This document shows, one piece after another, positions 1-8,379 of a stretch of DNA of 64,000 nucleotides. The first letter of the stretch is position 1, and every line of letters starts with the position of its first letter. Source of the DNA: Aquimarina aquimarini (lineage in GTDB: Bacteria; Bacteroidota; Bacteroidia; Flavobacteriales; Flavobacteriaceae); NCBI RefSeq assembly GCF_900299535.1, contig NZ_OMKE01000005.1, forward strand, positions 62,001 to 126,000. The letters run 5' to 3'. The notes beneath the pieces are model-generated. The model saw nothing but the letters and a program-made list of their open reading frames with translations. It had not been told where the DNA came from and made no database searches. The position numbers and the translations under genes were made by a program.

Positions 1-668
1 AGGTTTTCTAATTTCTCTATAGACTTAGGTAGCTTATTTATCGAGTTTTTACCTAGATAAAGTATGCTTAAATTTGGTAACTCCCCAATAATAGCCGGAA
101 TTTCAATAAATTTATTAGAATGTAAGTTTAATTCTTTTAATTGCTTAAGTTCTTTAAAGTTTTTTGGTAGACCACTGATTTGATTACCACCAAGGTTTAA
201 TTTAATAAGTTTTTTTAGTCCATTAAATTTGGTTGGGAATTGAATGAGCTTATTATAAAAGAGATTTAGTTCTCTTAAATTTTCTAAATTTTTAACCGAT
301 GATGGAACTTCTATTAATTTATTATTATTCAGTTTTAGTATATCAAGACAACTTAAATTTTCAAAACTAGAGGGTAATGAAGACATCTCATTGCTCATAA
401 GATTAAGTTCTGTTAAACTCATCAACTCACCTATTTCAATGGGTAGTGTTTTTAGCTTATTATTACTAACATCTAACCATTTCAGGTTTTTAAATTTACC
501 AATAGCCCTTGGTAAACCTTCTAGTTTTTTAAAAGATAAACTAAGTCCTTTTACTAAGTCTGGGGTTTCTAAAGCTTTATTTAATGAGTTGTAGTATGGT
601 TTTATCTCTTGGGCTTCTACAAAGGTAATACTTAATACAAAGAGAAATAATTTAATTGTTATTTTCAT
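1..668 (-). CDS. Leucine-rich-repeat secreted protein (3' end outside the window)
   Basis: The frame is open from an ATG at 666-668 to the window edge, so only the N-terminal 222 or so residues are seen. It starts with a signal peptide (MKITIKLFLFVLSITFVEAQ). After a short linker it has successive repeats of about 23 residues of the type LKxLxLxxNxLxxLPxxIxxL, for example LKWLDVSNNKLKTLPIEIG. These are typical of bacterial leucine-rich repeats, which usually mediate protein binding. The protein is probably exported to the periplasm or cell surface. No C-terminal sorting domain can be checked because the gene is cut. The gene upstream on this strand ends at 946, with a terminator between, so this is probably a separate transcription unit. 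The partner is unknown. Confidence 0.85.
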   Translation of the reverse strand, partial: MKITIKLFLFVLSITFVEAQEIKPYYNSLNKALETPDLVKGLSLSFKKLEGLPRAIGKFKNLKWLDVSNNKLKTLPIEIGELMSLTELNLMSNEMSSLPSSFENLSCLDILKLNNNKLIEVPSSVKNLENLRELNLFYNKLIQFPTKFNGLKKLIKLNLGGNQISGLPKNFKELKQLKELNLHSNKFIEIPAIIGELPNLSILYLGKNSINKLPKSIEKLEN

Positions 669-784
669 GTTTTTATTTTCATAAAACGACCCGATTTTAG
701 CTCTCAACTAAAAATTGAAACCAATAAACTTTATAATTTAATAAACTTAATTAGGTAATTCTTAAGTGTAAAAATAATATACAA

Positions 785-812
785 CAAAAAAGCCAGACAA
801 TTTTGTCTGGCT
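785..812 (-). terminator. Rho-independent terminator after the tricorn-like protease
   Basis: A perfect stem AGCCAGACA/TGTCTGGCT (791-799 with 804-812) is followed on the minus strand by a run of T (785-790 on the plus strand is A). It lies about 135 bases after the stop of the 946-4197 gene. Confidence 0.8.
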
Positions 813-945
813 ATGGTAAATATTTACAGCTTTGTAACCAAGATGATTCAAAATTCAAACTTTTTGATGCAAGATCTGAAAGAAATAAACACGTTTACAG
901 ACAAATACTCAGAACTTCTAAGTACTTAGCTAGATACTATCTTTT

Positions 946-3900
946 TTAGTTAGCCGCTCTTTTTGGATACGGAGGTCTAACCTGTTTTTTGGGTGGATTA
1001 TTTTTCAATTTTTGTAAGATCACTTCAATCGCTTTTTCTAGCTGAGGATCCTTTCCCTTTATTATTTCCGAAGGTAATTGTTCTACTTCGATATCTGGAG
1101 CGACCCCTACATTTTCAACGATAAACCCTTCTTCTGTCCATATAGCTACGTTGGGTGCGGTAACACTGGCACCATCAATAAACTCAGGAAACCCCAAAAT
1201 TCCTACTAAACCTCCCCAGGTTCTCTTACCCACGAGAGTTCCAACTTTAAACTTTCGAAACATCCAGGGTAACATATCACCGCCAGAACCAGCTGTTTCG
1301 TCAATAAGCATAACTTTAGGTCCCTGTATAGAAGCACTTGGAGTTTTTAAATCTTTACCATATCGAAAATTCCAGTGAGACTGATAAGGATTCAGCAAAA
1401 GGTTTATATAATAATCTGCTATTTGACCACCACCATTGAAGCGTTCATCTATAATGATTGCTTCTTTATCTGCTTGCGGAAAGAAATATCTTTTAAAATA
1501 TTCGTGACCAGCCGTAGTAGTATTTGGGACATATACATAAGCAACTTGTCCATTGGTCATATCATGTACTTTTTTTAAATTCCCTTCTACCCAATCTCGG
1601 TTTCTAAGAGCATATTCACTTGCTATAGGGGTTATCTTACTAACTCTTGAGTCTTTAAAGTCTTGATTTGGCCCTACTGTTATTTCGATTATTTTACCTG
1701 CTGTATTTTCAAAAAAACTGAAAATATTTTCATTTCCAGATAGCTCTTTGCCATTTACAGCCAATAGATAATCACCTGGCTTAACGTTAATTCCTGGTTC
1801 CGTCAAAGGAGATCTGAGTTCGGGATTCCAATTAAGACCACCATAGATTTTTTTGAATTGGTATTTATTGTTTACAATTTTGTAGTCAGCACCTAATAAA
1901 CCACCAGGAACTTCATTTGCCTCACGAAGCTGTTCTCCAACCCCTTGTAAACGATGATGTCCTACGGATAGTTCACTACACATCCATTGGATAACTCTAT
2001 TCAAATCATTTCGTGACGATAGATGGGGTAAAAACTGTGAGTATTTTTCTTTCATACCTTTCCAATTCGAACCGTGCATTCCAGGATCATAGAAATAATC
2101 TCTGTTGATTCTCCAAGCTTCTTCAAATATATTTTTCCATTCTTCAACAGGATCAATTTTTACTTCAATGGGATCAATTTTTAAAATGCCTTCTCCATTT
2201 TTTGGTTTTTTCCCAATCTCAGTAATACCCCAAGTATTTTTATTATTATAAACCATCTTTTTTCCATTCGAAGAAATTATATAGCTATCCAAGTCCATGA
2301 TTTCTTCTTTTTTTTGCTCCTTTAAATCGTATTGATAGAGTTTTGAAGGTTTCTTGTTGTTGTTTGGATCAAAGGTGATAAACAAAATCTTAGCTGTTTC
2401 TCCTGATCCAAGTCCATAATAATGTCCTGCTTCAATGGGTAGGGAAATAATTCTATTTTGAATATCACTAAGATCTATTTGAATAGTTTTCTCTTTTTTA
2501 TTTTCATCTTTTTGACCAGCTTCTTCTTCTTCTAGTTCTTCCTCATCACTTTCTTTTGCCAACGGAGAAACCGTTTCTTTCTGAAGTGTTACTAAGTATA
2601 TAGAATTAGTAATTGACATATCCTGATTAGACTGATCAAACCAGTTCACTACAGGTCCAGCATCTGTAGAGGCAAAAAAATACAAATATTTCCCTTCAGG
2701 GTCAAAAACTGGTTCATTGGCATTGCTATATCCGTCAGAAACTGGATAACTTTTTGAATCCTTAAGAGAATACAGAAAAATTTGCTCAAAATTAGTATCT
2801 ATAATCTTTGAATAGGTGATCCAATTAGAATCTGGAGACCAGTCCCCAAAGAGGTTCCTAAAAGCTCCAGGAAAGTAATATTCATCATTAGCTACCTTCT
2901 TTATTTCTTTAGAAACTACATCTAGAATATATAGATTTCTTCCATTATCGACAAAACTGATTTTTTTGCTATTAGGAGACCAATTGGCATGTGCGTAGAA
3001 CCCAGTTCCAGAAAGTTTAAAAACTTCTGGGGTTCCCTTACCATCCTGAGATTTTATATGTAATTCATATTCGCCAGAAACATCTGAAAAATAAGCTATA
3101 TTTTTTCCATCAGGCGACCACGCGGGATATTTTTCGTGACTCCCTGGGCTTAATGTAATATTTCTTGGATCTCCTTTTTTCTCAGGGATCGTAATTATTT
3201 CTCCTCGATAATCAAAAACTACTCGCTTACCAGATGGGGAGATAGCTGCTGAACGAATATGTTTACTTCCTTTAACATATCGCTTTCGTAATTCAAGAAG
3301 ATCAGTGGCAATACCGATTTTAAGTTTTTTTGAGTTTTTTTGAGCTATATCATATAGATGGATATAACCAGCTTGTTCAAAGATGATCGTGTCGGTATTA
3401 AGTTTTGCATTAATGATAGGAAAATCTGTAAATTGAGTACGTTGTATTATTTCTTTAGAGGCGGTATTAAAGGAAAATAGATTAAACTCACCGTTTCGGT
3501 CACTCAAAAAGTATATTTCATCCCCACGCCACATTGGCTGTACATCATTACTACCGCCAGTAGGTTGCGGAATCTTAACTATAGATTTATCCTTAAATGA
3601 GAACACCCATATATTGGCAGTGGTTCCTCCTCTGTAATTCTTCCACTGATGGAATCTTTCTCTTATAGGAGTATACGCCATGTAATTACCATCAGGAGAA
3701 TAAGTAGCGTGCCAGGCATTCGGAATTTCCAATTCTTTTGGATAGCCACCATCAATGGAAACTTCATAAAGTTTTGAATATCTGTTAGTGTGTATCGATC
3801 TTTGAGAATTGAACAGTACAGATTTTCCATCAGGCGTGAATCCTAAAGCATTATCCCAAATTGGATGCCAGGTAAGTCTTTTAGGAATCCCTCCATTCAC

Positions 3901-4197
3901 AGAGACAATATATACATCTTCGTTACCTTCATATTCGGCGCTAAACGCTATTAGTTTTCCATCTGGAGAAAATACAGGGTTCGATTCTATTCCCTCATCA
4001 ATGGTCAGCCTTCTAGGTTGTGATCCATCTAAATTTGAAATCCATAAATCGTTTGCATATATAAATGCAATATGAGATTTTCCTATTGCAGGCTGTTCCA
4101 TCAATCGGGTATCCGTTGGATCAATTGAAAATGATAAGAATGGAATGAAATATAATAGAAATACTACTGTAAGCAACCTATAATTAAAGTTTTGCAT
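946..4197 (-). CDS. Tricorn-like S41 peptidase with beta-propeller and PDZ domains
   Basis: Predicted exported peptidase of 1083 residues. I chose the ATG at 4197, not the more distal one at 4377, because a signal peptide begins here (MQNFNYRLLTVVFLLYFIPF) and the preceding 60 codons do not look like protein. Order of parts: signal peptide; two sets of TolB/WD40-like propeller blades with FSPDGK, YSPDGN and WSPDGK motifs over roughly the first 600 residues; an acidic linker (EEELEEEEAGQKDENKKEK); a helical region; a PDZ domain (VKPGDYLLAVNGKEL); and an S41 core. The nucleophile is most likely the Ser of AGSGGDMLP, near residue 971. The family degrades peptides and is common in Bacteroidota. 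The role here is inferred as periplasmic protein or peptide turnover. It stands alone on its strand. Confidence 0.9.
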   Translation of the reverse strand: MQNFNYRLLTVVFLLYFIPFLSFSIDPTDTRLMEQPAIGKSHIAFIYANDLWISNLDGSQPRRLTIDEGIESNPVFSPDGKLIAFSAEYEGNEDVYIVSVNGGIPKRLTWHPIWDNALGFTPDGKSVLFNSQRSIHTNRYSKLYEVSIDGGYPKELEIPNAWHATYSPDGNYMAYTPIRERFHQWKNYRGGTTANIWVFSFKDKSIVKIPQPTGGSNDVQPMWRGDEIYFLSDRNGEFNLFSFNTASKEIIQRTQFTDFPIINAKLNTDTIIFEQAGYIHLYDIAQKNSKKLKIGIATDLLELRKRYVKGSKHIRSAAISPSGKRVVFDYRGEIITIPEKKGDPRNITLSPGSHEKYPAWSPDGKNIAYFSDVSGEYELHIKSQDGKGTPEVFKLSGTGFYAHANWSPNSKKISFVDNGRNLYILDVVSKEIKKVANDEYYFPGAFRNLFGDWSPDSNWITYSKIIDTNFEQIFLYSLKDSKSYPVSDGYSNANEPVFDPEGKYLYFFASTDAGPVVNWFDQSNQDMSITNSIYLVTLQKETVSPLAKESDEEELEEEEAGQKDENKKEKTIQIDLSDIQNRIISLPIEAGHYYGLGSGETAKILFITFDPNNNKKPSKLYQYDLKEQKKEEIMDLDSYIISSNGKKMVYNNKNTWGITEIGKKPKNGEGILKIDPIEVKIDPVEEWKNIFEEAWRINRDYFYDPGMHGSNWKGMKEKYSQFLPHLSSRNDLNRVIQWMCSELSVGHHRLQGVGEQLREANEVPGGLLGADYKIVNNKYQFKKIYGGLNWNPELRSPLTEPGINVKPGDYLLAVNGKELSGNENIFSFFENTAGKIIEITVGPNQDFKDSRVSKITPIASEYALRNRDWVEGNLKKVHDMTNGQVAYVYVPNTTTAGHEYFKRYFFPQADKEAIIIDERFNGGGQIADYYINLLLNPYQSHWNFRYGKDLKTPSASIQGPKVMLIDETAGSGGDMLPWMFRKFKVGTLVGKRTWGGLVGILGFPEFIDGASVTAPNVAIWTEEGFIVENVGVAPDIEVEQLPSEIIKGKDPQLEKAIEVILQKLKNNPPKKQVRPPYPKRAAN

Positions 4198-4611
4198 GAT
4201 TGGTATGATTTGATTATTCTTATTATTCTCAAAAATAGTTAAAACGATACACTTTAGTGCATGCTGCTTGAGCTTCCAAAAAACATATAGTGTTTCTTTA
4301 TTCCTGAACAAAGGGGTAACATGGATATATAGCTCGAGGCTTTCAGTGTATATAGATGTAGGTACTACAAAAAACAATCATTTTTAGAACCTCACTCTCT
4401 GGTATATTATGAGATTATCCTTTATTAATATTTCATTATTAAACAAATAACTCTATATCTCCAAATAATATAGATAAGGTAGAATATTTTATTGTTCCCG
4501 CTGCTGAACTTAAGTAACTTATTTTCTACGTGTCCTAATATAAGGAGCTCAAACCTCTTATTACTGAATACCAAGAAATTAGATATTTTTTATTGACTTT
4601 ACTAAAAAACG
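4198..4611. other. Intergenic, no gene seen
   Basis: AT-rich leader region of the tricorn-like gene, reaching to the terminator at 4612. I see no coding sequence, RNA gene or clear promoter match in it. It is the last sequence before the accessory region starts. Confidence 0.5.
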
Positions 4612-4647
4612 AAAACCCTTGTAAGCACTACTACTTACAAGGGTTTT
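4612..4647 (-). terminator. Strong hairpin beside the distal tRNA-end repeat
   Basis: A 14-bp perfect stem, AAAACCCTTGTAAG/CTTACAAGGGTTTT, with an 8-base loop. On the minus strand it is followed by GTTTTTTAGT. It lies 10 bases past the tRNA-Arg-like core at 4658-4672, just as a tRNA terminator would. It could serve both as terminator of the beta-helix gene and as a relic of the original tRNA terminator. Confidence 0.8.
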
Positions 4648-4657
4648 AAATACTAAA

Positions 4658-4782
4658 GTGACCGCGGAGGGACAATTGTCGAACTTTTTTAAAGATAAAT
4701 AAGTTAACAAATACTCTTAGCAAAGTTTAATATTTTTATAACATTTGTGATGTTATTGTATTTTTATCATTTTTGATGATGT
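4658..4782 (-). repeat. Dispersed repeat, copy 1, starting with a tRNA-Arg 3'-end core
   Basis: The first 15 bases (4658-4672, gtgaccgcggaggga) are identical to the 3' end of tRNA-Arg at 22685-22699. Next come caattgtcgaacttttt and an AT-rich block containing aacatttgtgat and the small inverted repeat atcatttttgatgat. The same order recurs at 6986 and 18456. Seen directly: the repeat and the match. Inferred: a distal attachment site of an island integrated at tRNA-Arg. It lies between the terminator at 4612 and the stop of the beta-helix gene. Confidence 0.8.
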
Positions 4783-4828
4783 CTTTTGAGTAAAGAGCTA
4801 TATATTACAATTAGTTTTCTCTAGAATA

Positions 4829-6724
4829 TTATTGGATTATATACCAATTTTGACCATTACTTATAAGTGATATTGCATCATTTTTAATTTTCAAAGAAAG
4901 TATTGGTTGATCATCAATTGTTTGATTCGCTTTTGGAATTACATTTAACTGTCCATTGGTAACTAATTTAATCGTCAAAGGATTTATTCTAATATTTGCA
5001 GATGGTAAGTAAATATTATTAAAACCAGAGCCTAAAATTATTTTATCAGTTGAGATTACCTTATAATTACTATTAATTAGTTTGGTCTGATTGGAATTTT
5101 CAAAAGTTAATTGAGTACTACCATTCCTAAATAAATCTGATTCGAGAGTATTTTCAAATTTGGTGTTTGAAAATGTAATATTATTACATTCTTTTACATT
5201 GAGCCAATATCTTGTACGGTGTATATTTACCTCTTGCTTTTCTACTATTTCTGTTGCTGTTCCATTTACATATGTATCTTTAAATTGAAAGTTTTTACAA
5301 TTTTCAAGAACAATTGCATCAACAGCAGGAATCCCAGTATAGCCGGATCCATATATTTGATTATTTTCAATTAAATTGTTAGACATTTTCTTATTAGTTT
5401 GTAAGCTAATAAATTTAATGGCAGAAGTGAAACAATTATTAAAGATGTTTCCTATAAACTGATTATTGCCACCTAAATGTACTTTATCATTAGGATCGAT
5501 TACAGTTGCGTCAAAAGATTGAACTCTTAAAGCAGCTCTACGATTTTTACCCGTATTAACAAACATATTTTCGTTACAAATAGACCAACGAGGTCCTTTT
5601 AATAATATTCCATTACCTCTATTATTAAAAATATGGTTATTTTTGATAATAGCCCAAATAGGTTTCCCTAAGACTATCCCATGTGGAGATCCATTGGAAA
5701 TATCAGAAAAAAATTTATTCTCAGCAATTACTCCACCATCCATATATCCTAAATTGATTGCAGATTCTGATAAATCGATGAAAATGTTATTTTTAATGTC
5801 AATATCCGCAATTCTAGACAACTTTTTTGAATATATACCAAAATTACTATTAGCATTATCTCTGCTTCCTGAAAATCTTGAATTAATTATTCTTGTTCTG
5901 ACTTCCTGACCATTTCCCTGACTATTTTCGGATTCTGCTAACAAGATTCCTGTAGCTTTTTCATCTCCATTTGGGTTATTATTTGTTATAGAAAATGTAC
6001 ATTTATCTACAATCAAATCAGCGGTGTAGTATGTCTCAATACCAATATGCCCTTGAATTATTAAATGCTTAAATTGAACACCGAGTAGGTAGTTACTTAT
6101 ACCTAATCCCTTTACTTTAAATATAGCTTTGTTATTTGATGTATTGAAGATTCTACTTGTTCCTCCCTGATTGTTACCAAAAATCAAACTATGATGCTGA
6201 TTCTTATCAATAACTATGGATTCTTCAACCTTATATTTACCTTTAGGGAAATATAAAATTCCTCCCGAATAAGATTGATCAGTACTTTTTGATAATAGAT
6301 TTATTGCAGTTTGTATTGCGGTATGATCTATGGAAACTCCATCTCCTTTAGCTCCAAACCATTGAGGGTATAATTTTTCGACTACTGGCTTACCCGTTAC
6401 ATTACCACTAAAAATCTGGTAGATACCTGCACTGATACTCCCATTTAATTGAAATGTAACTCCATCATCAATTATTATTTTGTTTCCTTTAAAAAAATTA
6501 AGCTCTATTTCTTTTGGAATTACAAAATCTTCAGAGATAGTTATATTGCCTTTAATAGTAATTGTACCTTTTGAATTTAGGTTTGTTATTGCATCCGATA
6601 ATACATTATTAAAATTAGGGTTATTATCTTGTATCCCTCCTGTTACAATAAATTCCGTGGTTTGTTGCCCAAAAATAGATGTAGATAGTATAATTAATAC
6701 TAAAAAGTTAAATATTTCTTTCAT
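4829..6724 (-). CDS. Secreted right-handed beta-helix protein, pectate-lyase superfamily
   Basis: 631 residues with an N-terminal signal peptide (MKEIFNFLVLIILSTSIFGQ). After about 100 residues comes YPQWFGAKGDGVSID, the entry motif of pectate-lyase-superfamily (Pectate_lyase_3 type) parallel beta-helices. It is followed by many short hydrophobic/Asn-rich rungs such as NNIFIDLSESAINLG and GNGILLKG. Known members bind or cleave polysaccharides. I cannot identify catalytic residues here, so polysaccharide lyase, hydrolase or adhesin are all possible. No T9SS tail is visible. It is the only gene between repeat copies 1 and 2, and its upstream DNA shares a block with the upstream DNA of the 19406-22336 gene. 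Confidence 0.8.
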   Translation of the reverse strand: MKEIFNFLVLIILSTSIFGQQTTEFIVTGGIQDNNPNFNNVLSDAITNLNSKGTITIKGNITISEDFVIPKEIELNFFKGNKIIIDDGVTFQLNGSISAGIYQIFSGNVTGKPVVEKLYPQWFGAKGDGVSIDHTAIQTAINLLSKSTDQSYSGGILYFPKGKYKVEESIVIDKNQHHSLIFGNNQGGTSRIFNTSNNKAIFKVKGLGISNYLLGVQFKHLIIQGHIGIETYYTADLIVDKCTFSITNNNPNGDEKATGILLAESENSQGNGQEVRTRIINSRFSGSRDNANSNFGIYSKKLSRIADIDIKNNIFIDLSESAINLGYMDGGVIAENKFFSDISNGSPHGIVLGKPIWAIIKNNHIFNNRGNGILLKGPRWSICNENMFVNTGKNRRAALRVQSFDATVIDPNDKVHLGGNNQFIGNIFNNCFTSAIKFISLQTNKKMSNNLIENNQIYGSGYTGIPAVDAIVLENCKNFQFKDTYVNGTATEIVEKQEVNIHRTRYWLNVKECNNITFSNTKFENTLESDLFRNGSTQLTFENSNQTKLINSNYKVISTDKIILGSGFNNIYLPSANIRINPLTIKLVTNGQLNVIPKANQTIDDQPILSLKIKNDAISLISNGQNWYIIQ

Positions 6725-6860
6725 CTTTTATTTAGTTTTTTGATTTATTACAATCTCATTAATGTTGAATATTTATGTTGTAATGATCTAAATTGTTACC
6801 CTGCGTTTCATTTTAGAGTATAGTTCAGAGGAGTCAAAAATGTAGAATTCTTGTTATTCA

Positions 6861-6905
6861 GATTAACCAGAATATTTGCGTAAACACAACTTTTGATCTT
6901 GATCC
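6861..6905. repeat. Upstream block shared with 22457-22503
   Basis: gattaaccagaatatttgcg and the following 25 bases align almost base for base with 22457-22503. Both blocks lie roughly 120-185 bases upstream of the start codon of a large secreted-protein gene and 80-230 bases from a tRNA-end-like core. This could be a shared regulatory region or a shared end of an integrated element. Confidence 0.65.
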
Positions 6906-6953
6906 CTTTTGGTCTTGACCCTTAATTAACTCTATATCAGGATTTAAATAAAA

Positions 6954-6982
6954 AAAGGACAAGTAAAAAATACTTGTCCTTT
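6954..6982 (-). terminator. Hairpin beside repeat copy 2
   Basis: A 12-bp perfect stem AAAGGACAAGTA/TACTTGTCCTTT with a 5-base loop, followed on the minus strand by TTTTTTTATTT. It lies 3 bases past the core of repeat copy 2. Its stem sequence is unrelated to those at the other copies, but its position is the same. Confidence 0.8.
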
Positions 6983-6985
6983 CCA

Positions 6986-7172
6986 GTGACCTCGGCAGGA
7001 CAATTGTCGAACTTTTTTAAATATAAAATTTTAAAAATCAATAAGTTAGTAAATAGACTTATTAGCTTTAACACTTTTGTAACATTTGTGATATTATTGT
7101 ATTTTATTCATTTTTGATGATATTTTATTATCTATTTAATATGTCAAATTTCACAAAACATATAACCTTTAA
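6986..7172 (-). repeat. Dispersed repeat, copy 2, with a tRNA-end-like core
   Basis: The core at 6986-7000 (gtgacctcggcagga) is a variant of the tRNA-Arg-end core. Then caattgtcgaactttttt, aaatcaataagttagtaaat, aacatttgtgatattattgt and catttttgatgat follow in the same order as in copies 1 and 3. Similarity to copy 3 extends furthest, to about 7172. It lies between the beta-helix gene and the Crp/Fnr-like gene. Confidence 0.8.
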
Positions 7173-7355
7173 TAGTTGAATTGCAACTACAAGGTTTATA
7201 AACTTAAGCTCAGATTTTCTACTTTTAAGTAGGACCTATACTTGGGAAAAAGGTCATAGGGCTTAGTTAAAATTTCTTTACATGATTCTGTTTTTTCGTC
7301 TGACTATTTTTATTACGCTTTTAAAATTAATAAAGTACTTTAATTTATAATAGAT

Positions 7356-8039
7356 TTATAAAAAAAATGCATCTCCCAAAATGGAATAAAAATAGCTTAA
7401 ATAAAGATCAATAAACTTCTCTTTCAATATGATATTTTTATATTTATAATTGATTAACTTTTCTTTTTTCATTGTATTAACAATAATATTCATATTTATT
7501 CTAGTTGTTCTAATATAAGTGGCAAATTCATTTTGATTTAAAGGTGAGTTAATCTCTATATTTTTTTTAGAATGATCAAATGAATTTCTAAACTTTTCTT
7601 TGAATTCGATTAATGATTTTATAAACCGTTGTTCTGTAGATTGAATTTGTAATAGTTGTATTCTTTTTTCTAATTTAGAGTGTTGCCAATTTATTATAGA
7701 TAATAAACTTTTTTTAAAAATAGATTTTTGATTTATAAGTTTATAAACATCTGTAATATCAAATTCGAATAAAATTGTTTTCTTGGCAATTGGCACAATT
7801 AGATATGAAGGGTAATTATCATATTTTACTGTTAAACAAGCTCCTATAATTTCATTTTTGGTTTGTAATGAGATTATTATATGTTGACCTTGATCAGTAA
7901 TCATATTTATCTTTACAATTCCTATTTTTACTAAATAAATTTTATTGAAGTTTTTTTGTTTTAAACAAATAGTTTTATTATCAGAATAAGTTTTATACTT
8001 TTTTTCATTAATTAATACTGTTATTATATCTAAATTCAT
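7356..8039 (-). CDS. Crp/Fnr family transcription regulator
   Basis: 227 residues. The N-terminal half fits a divergent cyclic-nucleotide-binding-type jelly roll (KIYLVKIGIVKINMITDQGQ, then GACL near residue 88). A long dimer helix follows around residues 105-145, and a C-terminal winged helix with PLNQNEFATYIRTTRINMN, the usual Crp recognition-helix region. It is unusually rich in Lys, Ile and Asn, more so than the core genes. It lies 340 bp downstream of the giant RHS gene, in the position where an immunity gene would be expected, but it resembles a regulator and not an immunity protein. The effector and targets are unknown. Family assignment is fairly safe. Confidence 0.75.
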   Translation of the reverse strand: MNLDIITVLINEKKYKTYSDNKTICLKQKNFNKIYLVKIGIVKINMITDQGQHIIISLQTKNEIIGACLTVKYDNYPSYLIVPIAKKTILFEFDITDVYKLINQKSIFKKSLLSIINWQHSKLEKRIQLLQIQSTEQRFIKSLIEFKEKFRNSFDHSKKNIEINSPLNQNEFATYIRTTRINMNIIVNTMKKEKLINYKYKNIILKEKFIDLYLSYFYSILGDAFFL

Positions 8040-8284
8040 TGTATAAGGTTTTTAAGAGTTAGTGAATTTTTCTAATTGAAAAATTAGAAATAAAGAGGTG
8101 TATTTAATATGTAAAGAATATGATAAAAGTTATACTGGCATAATAAAAATTTATAAAAAATGACTTATTCTTATTTTACCATTTTTTAAGTTATATTTTA
8201 TCTTATTTTTTTAGTTAAGGAAAAATGTATATTATCAATAAGATAAATACCTTAAAGCATCTTTTTGAAATGTTTAATGATTTG

Positions 8285-8327
8285 AAAAAAAGCAGATTCA
8301 AAACACCCCCTATTTTGAACCCGCCTT
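8285..8327 (-). terminator. Terminator of the RHS gene
   Basis: GCAGATTCAAAA (8292-8303) pairs with TTTTGAACCCGC (8313-8324), with two G-U pairs on the RNA. On the minus strand the stem is followed by T7. It starts about 55 bases after the RHS stop codon. A paralogous copy lies at 17486-17525. Confidence 0.8.
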
Positions 8328-8379
8328 ATTGCTCCCTTTACTTAGCTCATTTTCTCCCAACTAAACATGTGATTTAATA

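Noticed and set aside
7356-8039. Crp/Fnr-like gene as the RHS immunity gene
   Set aside because: Its position fits, but the sequence has the effector domain, dimer helix and winged helix of a transcription regulator, and 340 bp with a terminator separate it from the toxin gene.
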